From contig JAKLJP010000012.1 of NCBI GenBank assembly GCA_023151115.1, positions 1 to 64,000 on the forward strand: a stretch of DNA of 64,000 nucleotides. Direction: 5' to 3'. This stretch comes from Anaerolineae bacterium. GTDB taxonomy: Bacteria > Chloroflexota > Anaerolineae > 4572-78 > J111. The notes under the pieces were generated by a model. That model saw only the letters and a program-made list of their open reading frames with translations, was not told where the DNA came from and ran no database searches. Of this stretch, positions 40,676 through 48,717 are shown piece by piece; position 1 is the first letter of the stretch, and the number at the start of each line of letters is the position of its first letter. Both the position numbers and the translations under genes were made by a program.

Positions 40676-42451
40676 TTACCGTTCAACCACCGGATTGGAA
40701 ACCTGCCCCAAAGTAATATCGGCGATGCCGGTGCGGCTGCTTTTGCCCGGCCAACTGGCGGTCCAGGTGTAATGGCCCGGTTTGAGCGGCAGCATCCAGA
40801 CCTGGTATGGCCCAATTTTGTGTTCTTTGTTATCAATAGTAAAGGTCATCTCGTCGTTATTTTTCTGATTTGAGATAGCCAGCAGACCATAACCGGCGGG
40901 AATCTGTGGTTGGGGCTTGGGGGGGTCAGGGGTCACAATAAGGACATCGGTGCTGACTGCCAGAGGGTCGGGCTGCCAATCGGTTTGAGCGGGGGTAGTA
41001 ATCAGGAGACGCTGGTTCGAACCGTCGGAATTCATCCCATAAAGGCCCCACTGCCCATCGCGCAGCGAGCGGAACAACAAGCGTCCAGCAGGGGTCCAGG
41101 CCGGCGAGACATCGGCAGCGGGGTGATCGGTCAAGCGGATCAAGTTGCTGCCGTCAGCCTTCATCACATAAATATCCTGGTTATGGTTTTCCTGGCGAAC
41201 AAAAGCAAGCTGCTGTCCATCCCACGACCAGGCCGGCTGGCTGTCATCACCCTGGCTAAGCCGCTGGATACTGTTGAAATCAAAGGTAGAGCTGATCACC
41301 CGAATGGTGCTGATATTCCAACCCTCATCGGTGCAGCCGCGATAGGCCAGTCGCTGTCCTTCCGGCGACCAGGCCGGGGTTGCTCCCATAGGGCCGGGGT
41401 AACTTTTGTTGTGGTTCAAATCCCCCAGGATCAACTGTGGCCCCTGCTCTGTGCTTTTGGCCGCAGCCACATAGGCCCGGTTAGGCGACCAGGCTGCCGT
41501 TTGGAAAAACGGTTCCTGACTGAGCGAATAGGCTTTTTTCTGGCCCATATTGAATACCTGCAACCCGGCGGGGTCAGCCTCGTTGTAAAACAGCAGGCCG
41601 ACCGCATCCGGCGACCAAGCCGGCCCACGGGCTGAGGAGATCAGGGTTTCGGTCAGATTGGTGGTTAAGTCAAGCAGATGAAGCTGGTGGGTTGTACCAT
41701 CCCAAGTGGTGTAAGCGACCTGGACCGGACGCTGCGCCGGCGTATCGGGCTTGACCAGATTAAAAGCCCCCTGACTCATTAATCGGCCGGCGACGTATAT
41801 TTCTAATTTATAGACGCCCGGCGCAAAACCACCCTCACCGGCCGCTACCTGTACCGTCAAGTGCCCCTGTGGACCGGCATCCCAAACGCCGCTGCCCCGC
41901 GACAATTCCTGATGGCCAAAGTACCAAACCCTTTCCCAGGGTAACCCGTTTTCCAGGCCGATATAGCTAAATGTGGCCAAAACTTTGGTGACGGTGGTAG
42001 TAAATTGAAGTGCAGTATCCAGGGGCCAGCCGTCGTTCCCCTGGCGGGTGGCAAAGCTGACCGGGCTGAACACAGGAGCGGTGATAGACTGACTGGCAAG
42101 TAACTGGTCCGGGGGACAGGCAAAAACCGGCAATTCCTCACGCAGTGATGTCGAAGCAGCCTCTGCGGTGGGTACAACGGGAGTCAGATCGGGGGCAAAA
42201 GATTCAGCCATAGAGGTTACTTCTGGCTCAGTCAAATTAGTTTCGGGTTGATTTTGAAGTGATAAATCAGAAACCGGCATAATTTCTTCTGTTTGCTGGC
42301 TGTGCGTTTGCCAAAAGACCAAACCACCGGCAACCCCACAAAAGGAGAGGGTACAGATTGTCAAAACAGGCAGCAGCCACAGCCACATTTTGGCTGTTGT
42401 TTTTTTAGGAGGCGTAGATTGGGCCAGGTTATTTTCTACACTTATTTCCAT
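40676..42451 (-). CDS. Membrane-anchored TolB-like beta-propeller protein
   Basis: A 591-residue protein. A single membrane helix at about 22-45 (WLWLLPVLTICTLSFCGVAG) is followed by a low-complexity stretch, then a beta-sandwich-like domain (about 120-230: VFSPVSFATRQGNDGWPLD). The TolB/WD40-type propeller (about 240-500) has blades marked GPAWSPDAVGLLFYN, AAWSPNRAYVAAA, PAWSPEGQRLAYRG, PAWSWDGQQLAFVR and PAWTPAGRLLFRS. The final part has VWMLPLKPGHYTWTASWPG. ATG at 42451 follows AGGAG. It lies directly after the candidate anti-sigma gene and may be a periplasmic or surface sensor working with it. The propeller resembles that in the 55575 fusion protein. Confidence 0.87.
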   Translation of the reverse strand: MEISVENNLAQSTPPKKTTAKMWLWLLPVLTICTLSFCGVAGGLVFWQTHSQQTEEIMPVSDLSLQNQPETNLTEPEVTSMAESFAPDLTPVVPTAEAASTSLREELPVFACPPDQLLASQSITAPVFSPVSFATRQGNDGWPLDTALQFTTTVTKVLATFSYIGLENGLPWERVWYFGHQELSRGSGVWDAGPQGHLTVQVAAGEGGFAPGVYKLEIYVAGRLMSQGAFNLVKPDTPAQRPVQVAYTTWDGTTHQLHLLDLTTNLTETLISSARGPAWSPDAVGLLFYNEADPAGLQVFNMGQKKAYSLSQEPFFQTAAWSPNRAYVAAAKSTEQGPQLILGDLNHNKSYPGPMGATPAWSPEGQRLAYRGCTDEGWNISTIRVISSTFDFNSIQRLSQGDDSQPAWSWDGQQLAFVRQENHNQDIYVMKADGSNLIRLTDHPAADVSPAWTPAGRLLFRSLRDGQWGLYGMNSDGSNQRLLITTPAQTDWQPDPLAVSTDVLIVTPDPPKPQPQIPAGYGLLAISNQKNNDEMTFTIDNKEHKIGPYQVWMLPLKPGHYTWTASWPGKSSRTGIADITLGQVSNPVVER

Positions 42452-42518
42452 CAAAATCTCCTGAAACTAAGCACATTACAGGAGTCCCAGATACACCGGG
42501 AAATCCTGATTTCATAGA

Positions 42519-43214
42519 TTAATCGTCGCCGTCATCGTCATCGCGGCCATCGCCGCCACCACCGCCGCTGCTGCCACCACCACCACCACTGTTGCCATTG
42601 CCGCTCCCGCCACCGCCGCCGGAACCGGGAGCCAGAGAGGGCGGCTCAATGGGGATTTCGGTAGTGACGGTAATAGCGGGTAAAACATCAATGATAGGGG
42701 TAACAGTAGCCGTGGGTATTAAGGTAGCCTGGCTAGTAGCCGCTGGCTCAGTTATCGGGGAGGTGGCCGCTAGGGTGGGCGAGGATTCGGATAGGGGTGA
42801 AGGCGTCACCGGCAGAGCTGTCGGTGATACAGGGGCGGCGCGAGTCTGAAGAGGTGAAGGCGGGGTTGCCTCCTGACCCGTTTGGATGAAGTCAAGAATG
42901 GTGACGCTGACGACCAGGGCTACCAATGCGGCTCCGACCAACAGAGCGATAACGATCACCGATATGACTGTCGGCCCGCCAAACGCGGATTTTGCCGGTA
43001 GAACAGCTCCATTACCGTCTCCGGCCGAGTTGAGCAGCGACCCTTTCAGAGCAGGTCCAAATTCGGGGCGGGGCGTCGGGGCAGCATCGCTTAAATTTTG
43101 GGCAACCACCAGTAGTTCGGCCACTTCGGCCGGCAAGTCTAGGGGCAAAGTGCCGCCTTCAAGCACGGTATCGAGATGTTGAGCTAAAAGATCAGCCAGT
43201 TCTTCTTCGGTCAT
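42519..43214 (-). CDS. Candidate anti-sigma factor with Gly/Asp-rich tail
   Basis: A 231-residue single-pass membrane protein. The cytoplasmic N-terminus (1-80: TEEELADLLAQHLDTVLEGG) is the usual place for sigma binding, but no zf-HC2 His/Cys motif is present. The helix is at about 85-110 (VISVIVIALLVGAALVALVV). A Pro/Thr-rich linker leads to PSLAPGSGGGGGSGNGNSG and an acidic end DGRDDDDGDD. Its first four bases overlap the stop of the ECF sigma gene, an arrangement typical of sigma/anti-sigma pairs. The acidic tail closely resembles that of the protein at 43856. It may bind calcium or a polysaccharide outside the cell. The function is inferred from gene order. Confidence 0.7.
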   Translation of the reverse strand: MTEEELADLLAQHLDTVLEGGTLPLDLPAEVAELLVVAQNLSDAAPTPRPEFGPALKGSLLNSAGDGNGAVLPAKSAFGGPTVISVIVIALLVGAALVALVVSVTILDFIQTGQEATPPSPLQTRAAPVSPTALPVTPSPLSESSPTLAATSPITEPAATSQATLIPTATVTPIIDVLPAITVTTEIPIEPPSLAPGSGGGGGSGNGNSGGGGGSSGGGGGDGRDDDDGDD

Positions 43215-43729
43215 GGAAAATCCTGTAATTCAAGCTGAACTTTCAATTTTTGCAAGGCGCGGAAGATAATCACGCTGACGGTCTTTTCGTTAAGGTCCAA
43301 AATTTCGGCAATGTTACGATTGGTCAGGTGTCCAAAAAATCTGAGATAAACGATTTCCTGATCACGTTCAGAAAGGGCAGCCATAGCTTCCAATAAGGCC
43401 CGGTTTTGTTCCTGGTGAACCAGTTGTTGTTCCGGTAAAGTCTCACCCGTTGAAATTTCGGCTACTTCGTCAAGCTGAAAAAGAACCGGCTTGCGGCTGT
43501 TGGCTGTGTAATGGTTAAGGACCAAATTACGCGCAATCCGAAAAAGCCAGGTAGCAAAGGCGCCCTTGAGCGGGTCGTATTTATCGGCATGGCTAAAGGC
43601 GCGTTCAAAGGCGGCAGCCGTAAGGTCCTCGGCTGTTTCGTGCTCGGTTACCTGGCTGCGAATATAAGCGTAAAGCCTGGTGTAGTGGGCATCGAACAAT
43701 GCACCGAAATCTAAGGGGGTGAAACCCAA
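43211..43729 (-). CDS. ECF-family RNA polymerase sigma factor
   Basis: A 172-residue sigma-70 factor of the extracytoplasmic type. Region 2 (about 8-75: LFDAHYTRLYAYIRSQVTEH, FATWLFRIARNLVLNHY) and region 4 (about 112-165: LSERDQEIVYLRFFGHLTNR, NIAEILDLNEKTVSVIIFRA) are both clear. There is no extra C-terminal domain. It starts with TTG, with AGGAGG about 13 bases upstream, which is long spacing and may keep translation low. The next gene overlaps its stop and is the candidate anti-sigma factor. Its targets probably include the surrounding secreted-protein genes, but no promoter was identified. It is unlike the two sigma factors at 51982 and 58579. Confidence 0.92.
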   Translation of the reverse strand: MGFTPLDFGALFDAHYTRLYAYIRSQVTEHETAEDLTAAAFERAFSHADKYDPLKGAFATWLFRIARNLVLNHYTANSRKPVLFQLDEVAEISTGETLPEQQLVHQEQNRALLEAMAALSERDQEIVYLRFFGHLTNRNIAEILDLNEKTVSVIIFRALQKLKVQLELQDFP

Positions 43730-43855
43730 GATAGGAGCAGCCTCCTTTTACCAATAATTAGGGCGTAACTTTAGCCAACCCCAGCCGTTTTGCAAAAATC
43801 CTTTTGGGTTAACAGCTTTTTAAAGTGGTGATGCGTCTTGGCTGGATTGGGCTTT

Positions 43856-44389
43856 TCAGTTGTCATCATCATCGCCACCACTACTACCGCCGCCGTGGCT
43901 GCCGCCGCCACCGCCACCACTACTACCGCTACCTTGGCCGCCGCCACCATCATCATCATTGTCGCCGTCATTCCCGGGCGCCAGAGCCGGAGGCGGAGGC
44001 AGTTGAACTTCAACGGTGACAATAACAGTGATTTCATCTATGATTGGAGTGGGCGATGCAGCCGGGGTTGGGGTAGTTGTGCCACTGCCGCCATCGTCGT
44101 CATCTGTCACAGGGGTGGGGGTCCCCGATGCTTTTGGAGTGATTGTGCCGGTTGTTATCGGGGTTGGGGTAGTTGTGCCACTGCCGCCATCGTCGTCATC
44201 GTCGTCTGCCACTGGTGAGGGGGTTCCCGATGCCTGGGGCGTGGTCGAAACCGTTACGGCTGGGGTGGGGGTGCCTTGGCGGGTGTGGGCTAACCGCACT
44301 GATACAAAGACACCCACTATTACGGCTACTGCTGTGGTCATCGTAATTATAACTGAAACAATGATGGTGATAATTTTTCCGCTAATCAT
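43856..44389 (-). CDS. Small membrane-anchored protein with acidic Gly-rich tail
   Basis: A 177-residue protein. One helix at the start (IIVSVIITMTTAVAVIVGVF) acts as an anchor or uncleaved signal. A Thr-Pro-rich repeat follows twice (TPSPVADDDDDDGGSGTTTP and TPTPVTDDDDGGSGTTTPTP), then PIIDEITVIVTVEVQLPPPP and a GGGGQGSGSSGGGG...DDDDN end. The PIID...LAPG-Gly-Asp tail is the same design as that of the candidate anti-sigma factor two genes downstream. AAGGAG precedes the ATG. No known domain was recognised. The poly-Asp runs may bind calcium. It lies between the subtilase and the sigma gene on the same strand. Confidence 0.7.
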   Translation of the reverse strand: MISGKIITIIVSVIITMTTAVAVIVGVFVSVRLAHTRQGTPTPAVTVSTTPQASGTPSPVADDDDDDGGSGTTTPTPITTGTITPKASGTPTPVTDDDDGGSGTTTPTPAASPTPIIDEITVIVTVEVQLPPPPALAPGNDGDNDDDGGGGQGSGSSGGGGGGSHGGGSSGGDDDDN

Positions 44390-44544
44390 CAGGGTCTCCT
44401 TAAATTCAGAAAATAGGATGAAGTTTTGTGCTTATATATACAAGCCAATTCAAGGAGTACTACATAGATTTTGGAAAAAGGGTAAAATTTAAGGTTTGGG
44501 CAGGCAAATAGAGAACTGTTGTAGATTTCTGAAATTTCACCGGC

Positions 44545-46401
44545 TTATTTCCTGATGACCGGCAGATAGACGGAATGATGGGGCGGAGCGGAGTCTGGGG
44601 TGGCAATCGCCGTCGGCGAGGGCGTTATTGTTGGCGTAGGCGTGACGGTGGGGGTAGGGGTGATTGTTGGGGTCGTGGTTGGTGAAGTTGTTGTCGAAGT
44701 AGGTGTATTGGTTGCTGTGTTGGGGAGCGTCGGCGTCGCAGTTGCCTCCGGTAAAGCGGTATCGGTGGGAGTTGGCGTCGTAGTGAGGGTATTGGTCGGC
44801 GCCGGGGTTGCCGATGCCTCTGGTAGTGTTGTGCTAGTGGATGTTGGGGTAAGCGTGGAAGTATGGGTCGGCGTTGGTGTGGTGGTAAACGTAGGGGTAG
44901 GGGTATTGGTTGGCGTCGGGGTGGCCGCGGCCGGGGGCGTGCCGACAGCATTAAGCGCAGCGGCCGCGTCCACAATACCGCTGCCACAGGTTGCGGGAGT
45001 ACACCTACTGCCGCCAGGGAAGGGACGAGCGGTACTTTGCAATATCTGGAGACTTTGGGTGAAATTGAGCGTCGGGTTAAGGGATACCATCAGCGATAAG
45101 ACGCCGGCCACGTGGGGTGCGGCCATGCTGGTGCCCTGGTAGTAACCATATGTACCGGTGATAGGCGTCGTCGGGCCGGTGTTAAGCGTAGATAGCACCC
45201 CGTTTTGGGGTATTGGACTGGGACTGCTGGTGAAGATTTCGCCGCCAGGGGCGCTGATTTCGACCATCGGCCCAAAGTTGCTGTATAATGCCAGGTCGCC
45301 GCCGCGATCGGTGGCAGCGACGGTGATGACTCCGTTACAATTGGCCGGCTGATAACTATTGAATCGCAGATCGCTGCCGTTATTGCCGGCGGATACGACA
45401 ATAATTGAGCCGACGGCATTGACGGCATTGATCGCGTTCTGGTAAGTGGCGCTGCACACACCGGGGCCGCTCAGGCTCAGGTTGAGGATTTTGGCCGGGT
45501 GGGGATTGACCGGCACACCGCTGACGGTCAGGCCGGCAGCCCAGCGCATACCATCGGCAATATCGGAGATAAAGCCGAAACACTTACCCACCACCCGCAC
45601 CGGCGCCAGCGGCGAGACCCAGTTGATCCCGGCTACGCCGGTGCTGTTGTTGCTGGCCGCCCCAATAGTTCCGGCCACATGGGTGCCATGCCAGGTACTG
45701 TTTGTTACCGCGCAGCCAGTGAAGAAGCCGGAGGCGGCCTCGGCGGAAGTGATCCAATTGCCTGGATCGTGGGGATCGCTGTCGCGCCCGTTGCCGTCAT
45801 TGGCAGTTGATAGGTTGGCAATGAAGTCGTAGCCGCCCAGCCAGCGCCCGTCCAGGTCGGGATGGTCGGTAATGCCGGAGTCGAGAACGGCAATCCTAAT
45901 GCTGTCGGAGCCGGTGGTGATATCCCAGGCAGGTTGGATGTTGGTCCCGTATGTCTCAAAATAATGCCATTGTGAACCATAGGACGTATCGTTGGGGGTC
46001 AGGGTGGAAAACATAAGATAATCTGGCTCTGCATAGGCAATATCGGGTAAATCGGCAATACGCCTGGCCATGCTTTCCACCTCGGTTGTGGGCAGGCGGT
46101 TCGGCAGGCGCAGTACGTGTGCATCGCCTGACATGGGGCGGGCATAAGTTAGAACCACTCCAGCAGACCCGCTGAGTAGTTGCATTCGTTTCGGCCCGGC
46201 CGGCGCATTGCTGCCGCTCTGTCTTGCAGTGGACTTATACTTGACAATGAGTTGGTTGGTTGGGGCTTCGCTCAAACTGGCTTGGGGGCGCGAGGCAGAC
46301 TTGCCAGCAGCCAACACGGCTTGCGTTGGGCGATAAGCGGCGGTCATAAGTAAGGCTGTTAGAATCAGGGCTGGTAGGGTAAGTGGCCAGCAAGGCTTCA
46401 T
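44545..46401 (-). CDS. Secreted S8 family serine peptidase (subtilase)
   Basis: A 618-residue secreted protease. A signal peptide (about 1-32) and a prodomain-like region (about 45-125) containing NQLIVKYKSTARQ come first. The catalytic domain has Asp174 in IAVLDSGITDH, His238 in HGTHVAGTIGA and Ser425 in GTSMAAPHVAG, so it should be active. After about residue 490 there is a long Thr-Pro-rich linker (TPTNTPTPTFTTTP type). The last residues, HHSVYLPVIRK, form a short tail often seen at the end of Chloroflexota secreted proteins; it may be a sorting or anchoring signal (inference). Upstream are the shared inverted-repeat block, a family-3 repeat and the small Cys-rich paralogue. Confidence 0.93.
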   Translation of the reverse strand: MKPCWPLTLPALILTALLMTAAYRPTQAVLAAGKSASRPQASLSEAPTNQLIVKYKSTARQSGSNAPAGPKRMQLLSGSAGVVLTYARPMSGDAHVLRLPNRLPTTEVESMARRIADLPDIAYAEPDYLMFSTLTPNDTSYGSQWHYFETYGTNIQPAWDITTGSDSIRIAVLDSGITDHPDLDGRWLGGYDFIANLSTANDGNGRDSDPHDPGNWITSAEAASGFFTGCAVTNSTWHGTHVAGTIGAASNNSTGVAGINWVSPLAPVRVVGKCFGFISDIADGMRWAAGLTVSGVPVNPHPAKILNLSLSGPGVCSATYQNAINAVNAVGSIIVVSAGNNGSDLRFNSYQPANCNGVITVAATDRGGDLALYSNFGPMVEISAPGGEIFTSSPSPIPQNGVLSTLNTGPTTPITGTYGYYQGTSMAAPHVAGVLSLMVSLNPTLNFTQSLQILQSTARPFPGGSRCTPATCGSGIVDAAAALNAVGTPPAAATPTPTNTPTPTFTTTPTPTHTSTLTPTSTSTTLPEASATPAPTNTLTTTPTPTDTALPEATATPTLPNTATNTPTSTTTSPTTTPTITPTPTVTPTPTITPSPTAIATPDSAPPHHSVYLPVIRK

Positions 46402-46433
46402 GTTTCCTCGTGAAATGGGCTGGCGAAGCCAAT

Positions 46434-46474
46434 TAAATTGTTAATGTCCGTGTTCAGTTCCCGGTGAACACGGG
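46434..46474. promoter_or_regulatory. Conserved inverted-repeat block upstream of the subtilase
   Basis: On the minus strand it holds CGTGTTCA-CCGGGAAC-TGAACACG, an 8-bp inverted repeat with an 8-base spacer. It begins about 33 bases before the subtilase ATG. It matches the block at 37107-37147 at 37 of 41 positions. A dyad operator or a short RNA hairpin in the leader are both possible. Confidence 0.6.
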
Positions 46475-46494
46475 TAAAGTTCTCTGGAGAGCAT

Positions 46495-46549
46495 GTAGTG
46501 GCGACTTCAGTCGCTAAACCTGCCCAAAACGACTAAAGTCGTTACTACG
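46495..46549. repeat. Palindromic repeat, family 3, copy 2
   Basis: GTAGTGGCGACTTCAGTCGC and GACTAAAGTCGTTACTAC arms, nearly the same as 6043-6099. It sits just where similarity between the two inverted-repeat loci stops, so it probably inserted after the duplication. Confidence 0.75.
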
Positions 46550-46559
46550 ATCTGTAGGG

Positions 46560-46904
46560 TTATTTACGCCGCGATGTATTAGTTCCTCTGCGGTGGGGAA
46601 AAATACAGATGAGTGAATACAAAATGGTATGCAGGCATCGTTTGGCTCGGTCCTCATGGGCTGCATTGATACAGACTAAAGAGTTTTGGTCATTGTCCAC
46701 GTCGGAAACCAGGAGCGCCTCGATTTTTTCGCCAATTTCAAAACCACCGTTCTCACATTGCGGGTTGCTGCACGGGAGACGCCGAGGATACTCGGTAGAA
46801 GTACATACTTTTCGATTCTGTCTCAGCAAACGCTCGCCGGTAGTAACATCTAATGGACCTTCTTCTCGCCATTCCAAATTAATATAGACCACTTGATCTA
46901 TCAT
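46560..46904 (-). CDS. Small Cys-rich protein, paralogue of the one at 37241
   Basis: A 114-residue protein with the same layout as its paralogue: MIDQVVYINLEWREEGP, then KVCTSTEYPRRLPCSNPQC, ENGGFEIGEKIEALL, DNDQNSLVCINAAHEDRAKR and CLHTILYSLIC. Residues kept in both copies include four Cys, the EGP, the FEIG and the whole RAKRCLHTILYSL stretch, which is the best guess for a functional core. ATG at 46904 is chosen because it aligns with the paralogue's start; a TTG lies six codons further up. It is upstream of the secreted subtilase. Whether it regulates or helps fold or export the secreted protein is unknown. Confidence 0.75.
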   Translation of the reverse strand: MIDQVVYINLEWREEGPLDVTTGERLLRQNRKVCTSTEYPRRLPCSNPQCENGGFEIGEKIEALLVSDVDNDQNSLVCINAAHEDRAKRCLHTILYSLICIFPHRRGTNTSRRK

Positions 46905-46943
46905 AGACTCATAGCTATACAACTGCTAGACGAATACCAAGAG

Positions 46944-47765
46944 TTAACCGAAACCCACGACTGACAATTGGGGTGAATTAAACATGTTCGACAAATTATG
47001 ATGATCGGCTTTTTGACGCCATTGGGCTTGACTGCGCAGCCGATAGCCCACCCCCCGTTCGGTGACAATGAGTTCTGGCGTTTTCGGATCATCCACCAGC
47101 TTGCGTCGCAGGCGGGTGATATACATCCGTACCTGGGCTTCCGTCCCCATTTCTGAGTCATAGCCCCAGGCCTCGTTCAACAACTGGTCAAAGGTCACTA
47201 CTCCGCCCACGTTGCGGGCCAGGCAGGACAACAAGGCAAATTCACGGGGCGTTAGATTTATTCGTCGCCCCGATAACGTCACCCGCCGATGGATCATATC
47301 AACGGTCAACGGCCCAACTGAGACCGCAGGCGTCTCAGTTTTGGATAGGGAGGCTCTTGCTAAAATTTCGTCAACGGCCGCCTGGCTGAATAAGGCCCCA
47401 CCGCTATGGATGTAGCTCAAAAGACTGGGCCATTCGGTCATCGGCACATTGCGGCTGATACAACCGGCGGCGCTGCTTTGTAAAGCTGTTATTTGCATTG
47501 AGCCATCAGGTGTTACCAGGACTACCTTGACCGCAGGATATAAGGTCTGGATCATCCGGCACAGGGCCAGGCCATCGGCATCAGGTAGTTGGGCCTCGAT
47601 AACCACCAAATCCGGACGCATCTGATAGAACAAAGATAGAGCCGTTAGGGTATCGGCCGCTTGATCAATTCGGTCAAAGCCGTGTTGAGTTAACTGAGTA
47701 TAAAGCTTGGTTCGCCATTCCTCATCAGGGGTTATAAGCAGTGTATGAATCTTTTTCCCAGACAT
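46944..47765 (-). CDS. OmpR-type response regulator with altered phosphoacceptor
   Basis: A 273-residue protein with a receiver-like domain (about 5-125) and an OmpR/PhoB winged helix (about 165-260: INLTPREFALLSCLARNVGG, TEAQVRMYITRLRRKL, ERGVGYRL). In the receiver, the usual phosphoacceptor Asp is Glu57 (VVIEAQLPDADG), the first acidic pair reads TPDEE, and the conserved Lys-Pro end is missing. So it is probably controlled without phosphorylation, or is always on. The ATG at 47765 has GGGAGG four bases upstream; the frame continues 36 codons further. No kinase gene is adjacent. The last ten residues or so are a short tail after the winged helix. Confidence 0.85.
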   Translation of the reverse strand: MSGKKIHTLLITPDEEWRTKLYTQLTQHGFDRIDQAADTLTALSLFYQMRPDLVVIEAQLPDADGLALCRMIQTLYPAVKVVLVTPDGSMQITALQSSAAGCISRNVPMTEWPSLLSYIHSGGALFSQAAVDEILARASLSKTETPAVSVGPLTVDMIHRRVTLSGRRINLTPREFALLSCLARNVGGVVTFDQLLNEAWGYDSEMGTEAQVRMYITRLRRKLVDDPKTPELIVTERGVGYRLRSQAQWRQKADHHNLSNMFNSPQLSVVGFG

Positions 47766-47953
47766 GGTTCCCTCCCTGTCCATGCTGGAGAACGTTGAAC
47801 CGTTTTTGGAGGCCCCGGTGAACTGACCGAATGGCCTCGGCCAATCTATTGGCTGAGATATTTTTACAGACATAATTGATAGCCCCTCCCTGGAGTATCT
47901 GCTGGATCTTTTTCCTTCCCCAGACCTACTTCTGCCTTATAACTATATAACAA

Positions 47954-47988
47954 AATCTCCCCCACAGCGCCCGGCTATGGGGGAGATT
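47954..47988 (-). terminator. Terminator after the NarL-type regulator
   Basis: AATCTCCCCC and GGGGGAGATT form a perfect 10-bp stem with a GC-rich loop of 15 bases. On the minus strand the stem runs into TTTTG. It lies 33 bases after the regulator's stop codon. Confidence 0.75.
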
Positions 47989-48020
47989 AATACCTGGTCA
48001 AGAGTCTAGTTTTTTCCCGG

Positions 48021-48686
48021 TCAAGCGACCAGGTGATACTGCCAGGCCAAAGCCACCGCCTCGGCTCTGCTGGCAACACCCAGTTTTGAGAGGATACTGC
48101 TGACGTGAAACTTGACGGTGGATAGACCGATCACCAATCGCTCGGCAATTTCCTGGTTGCTCAACCCCTTGACCATTAGCGTTAGCACTTCCCGTTCCCG
48201 AGCTGTAAGATTGTGTCCCGGCGTAGGGGATTGAGTCGCCACCTCAATCAAGGCCTGAGTGGCTTCGGGGGCCAGGGTGGGCCGGCCGGCATAGGCAGCG
48301 CGAATGGCGCCGGTCAGTTCATCGGCTGTCACATTCTTGAGCAAATAGCCCATCGCCCCGGCTTGAAGCGCTTCCTGGACCAATCCGGGTTCTTGAAAGT
48401 TGGTCAGGGTAATAACTTGGATGGCCGGCCAGCGTTCTCGAATGGACCGGGTCGCGGCGATGCCGTTCATTCCCGGCATAATCAAGTCCATTAACACCAC
48501 GTCGGGTGTGACCTCGGCGCACAGTTGCAGCGCTTCCTCGCCGCTGGCCGCTTCACCCACCAGGTCGAGATCATCAGAGGCCAGCAAAAAGAACTTCAAG
48601 CCGGTTCGGACCAGAGCGTGATCATCGGTGATGAGCACGCGGATGCGATCCTTTGAACTCGGCTGAGCAGGATTGGGGTCGGTCAT
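48021..48686 (-). CDS. NarL/FixJ family response regulator
   Basis: A 221-residue regulator. The receiver domain (about 10-130) has the acidic pair in VLITDDHALVRTG, the phosphoacceptor Asp67 in DVVLMDLIMPGMNG, and the Lys in GYLLKNVTADEL. The LuxR-type helix-turn-helix (about 155-215) reads LTAREREVLTLMVKGLSNQE, IAERLVIGLSTVKFHVSSI. ATG at 48686 is preferred because AAAGGA is six bases upstream; an ATG at 48701 is possible. It lies 31 bases after the histidine kinase stop codon on the same strand and is surely its partner. Target genes are unknown. Confidence 0.94.
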   Translation of the reverse strand: MTDPNPAQPSSKDRIRVLITDDHALVRTGLKFFLLASDDLDLVGEAASGEEALQLCAEVTPDVVLMDLIMPGMNGIAATRSIRERWPAIQVITLTNFQEPGLVQEALQAGAMGYLLKNVTADELTGAIRAAYAGRPTLAPEATQALIEVATQSPTPGHNLTAREREVLTLMVKGLSNQEIAERLVIGLSTVKFHVSSILSKLGVASRAEAVALAWQYHLVA

Positions 48687-48717
48687 GGTCAATCCTTTCA
48701 TTTATCTCGGCCTCAGC

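Noticed and set aside
43838..44218. Plus-strand frame of 126 codons rich in Ala/Thr/Ile
   Set aside because: It is antisense to the poly-Asp and Gly codons of the 43856-44389 gene, which has its own ribosome site and membrane helix.
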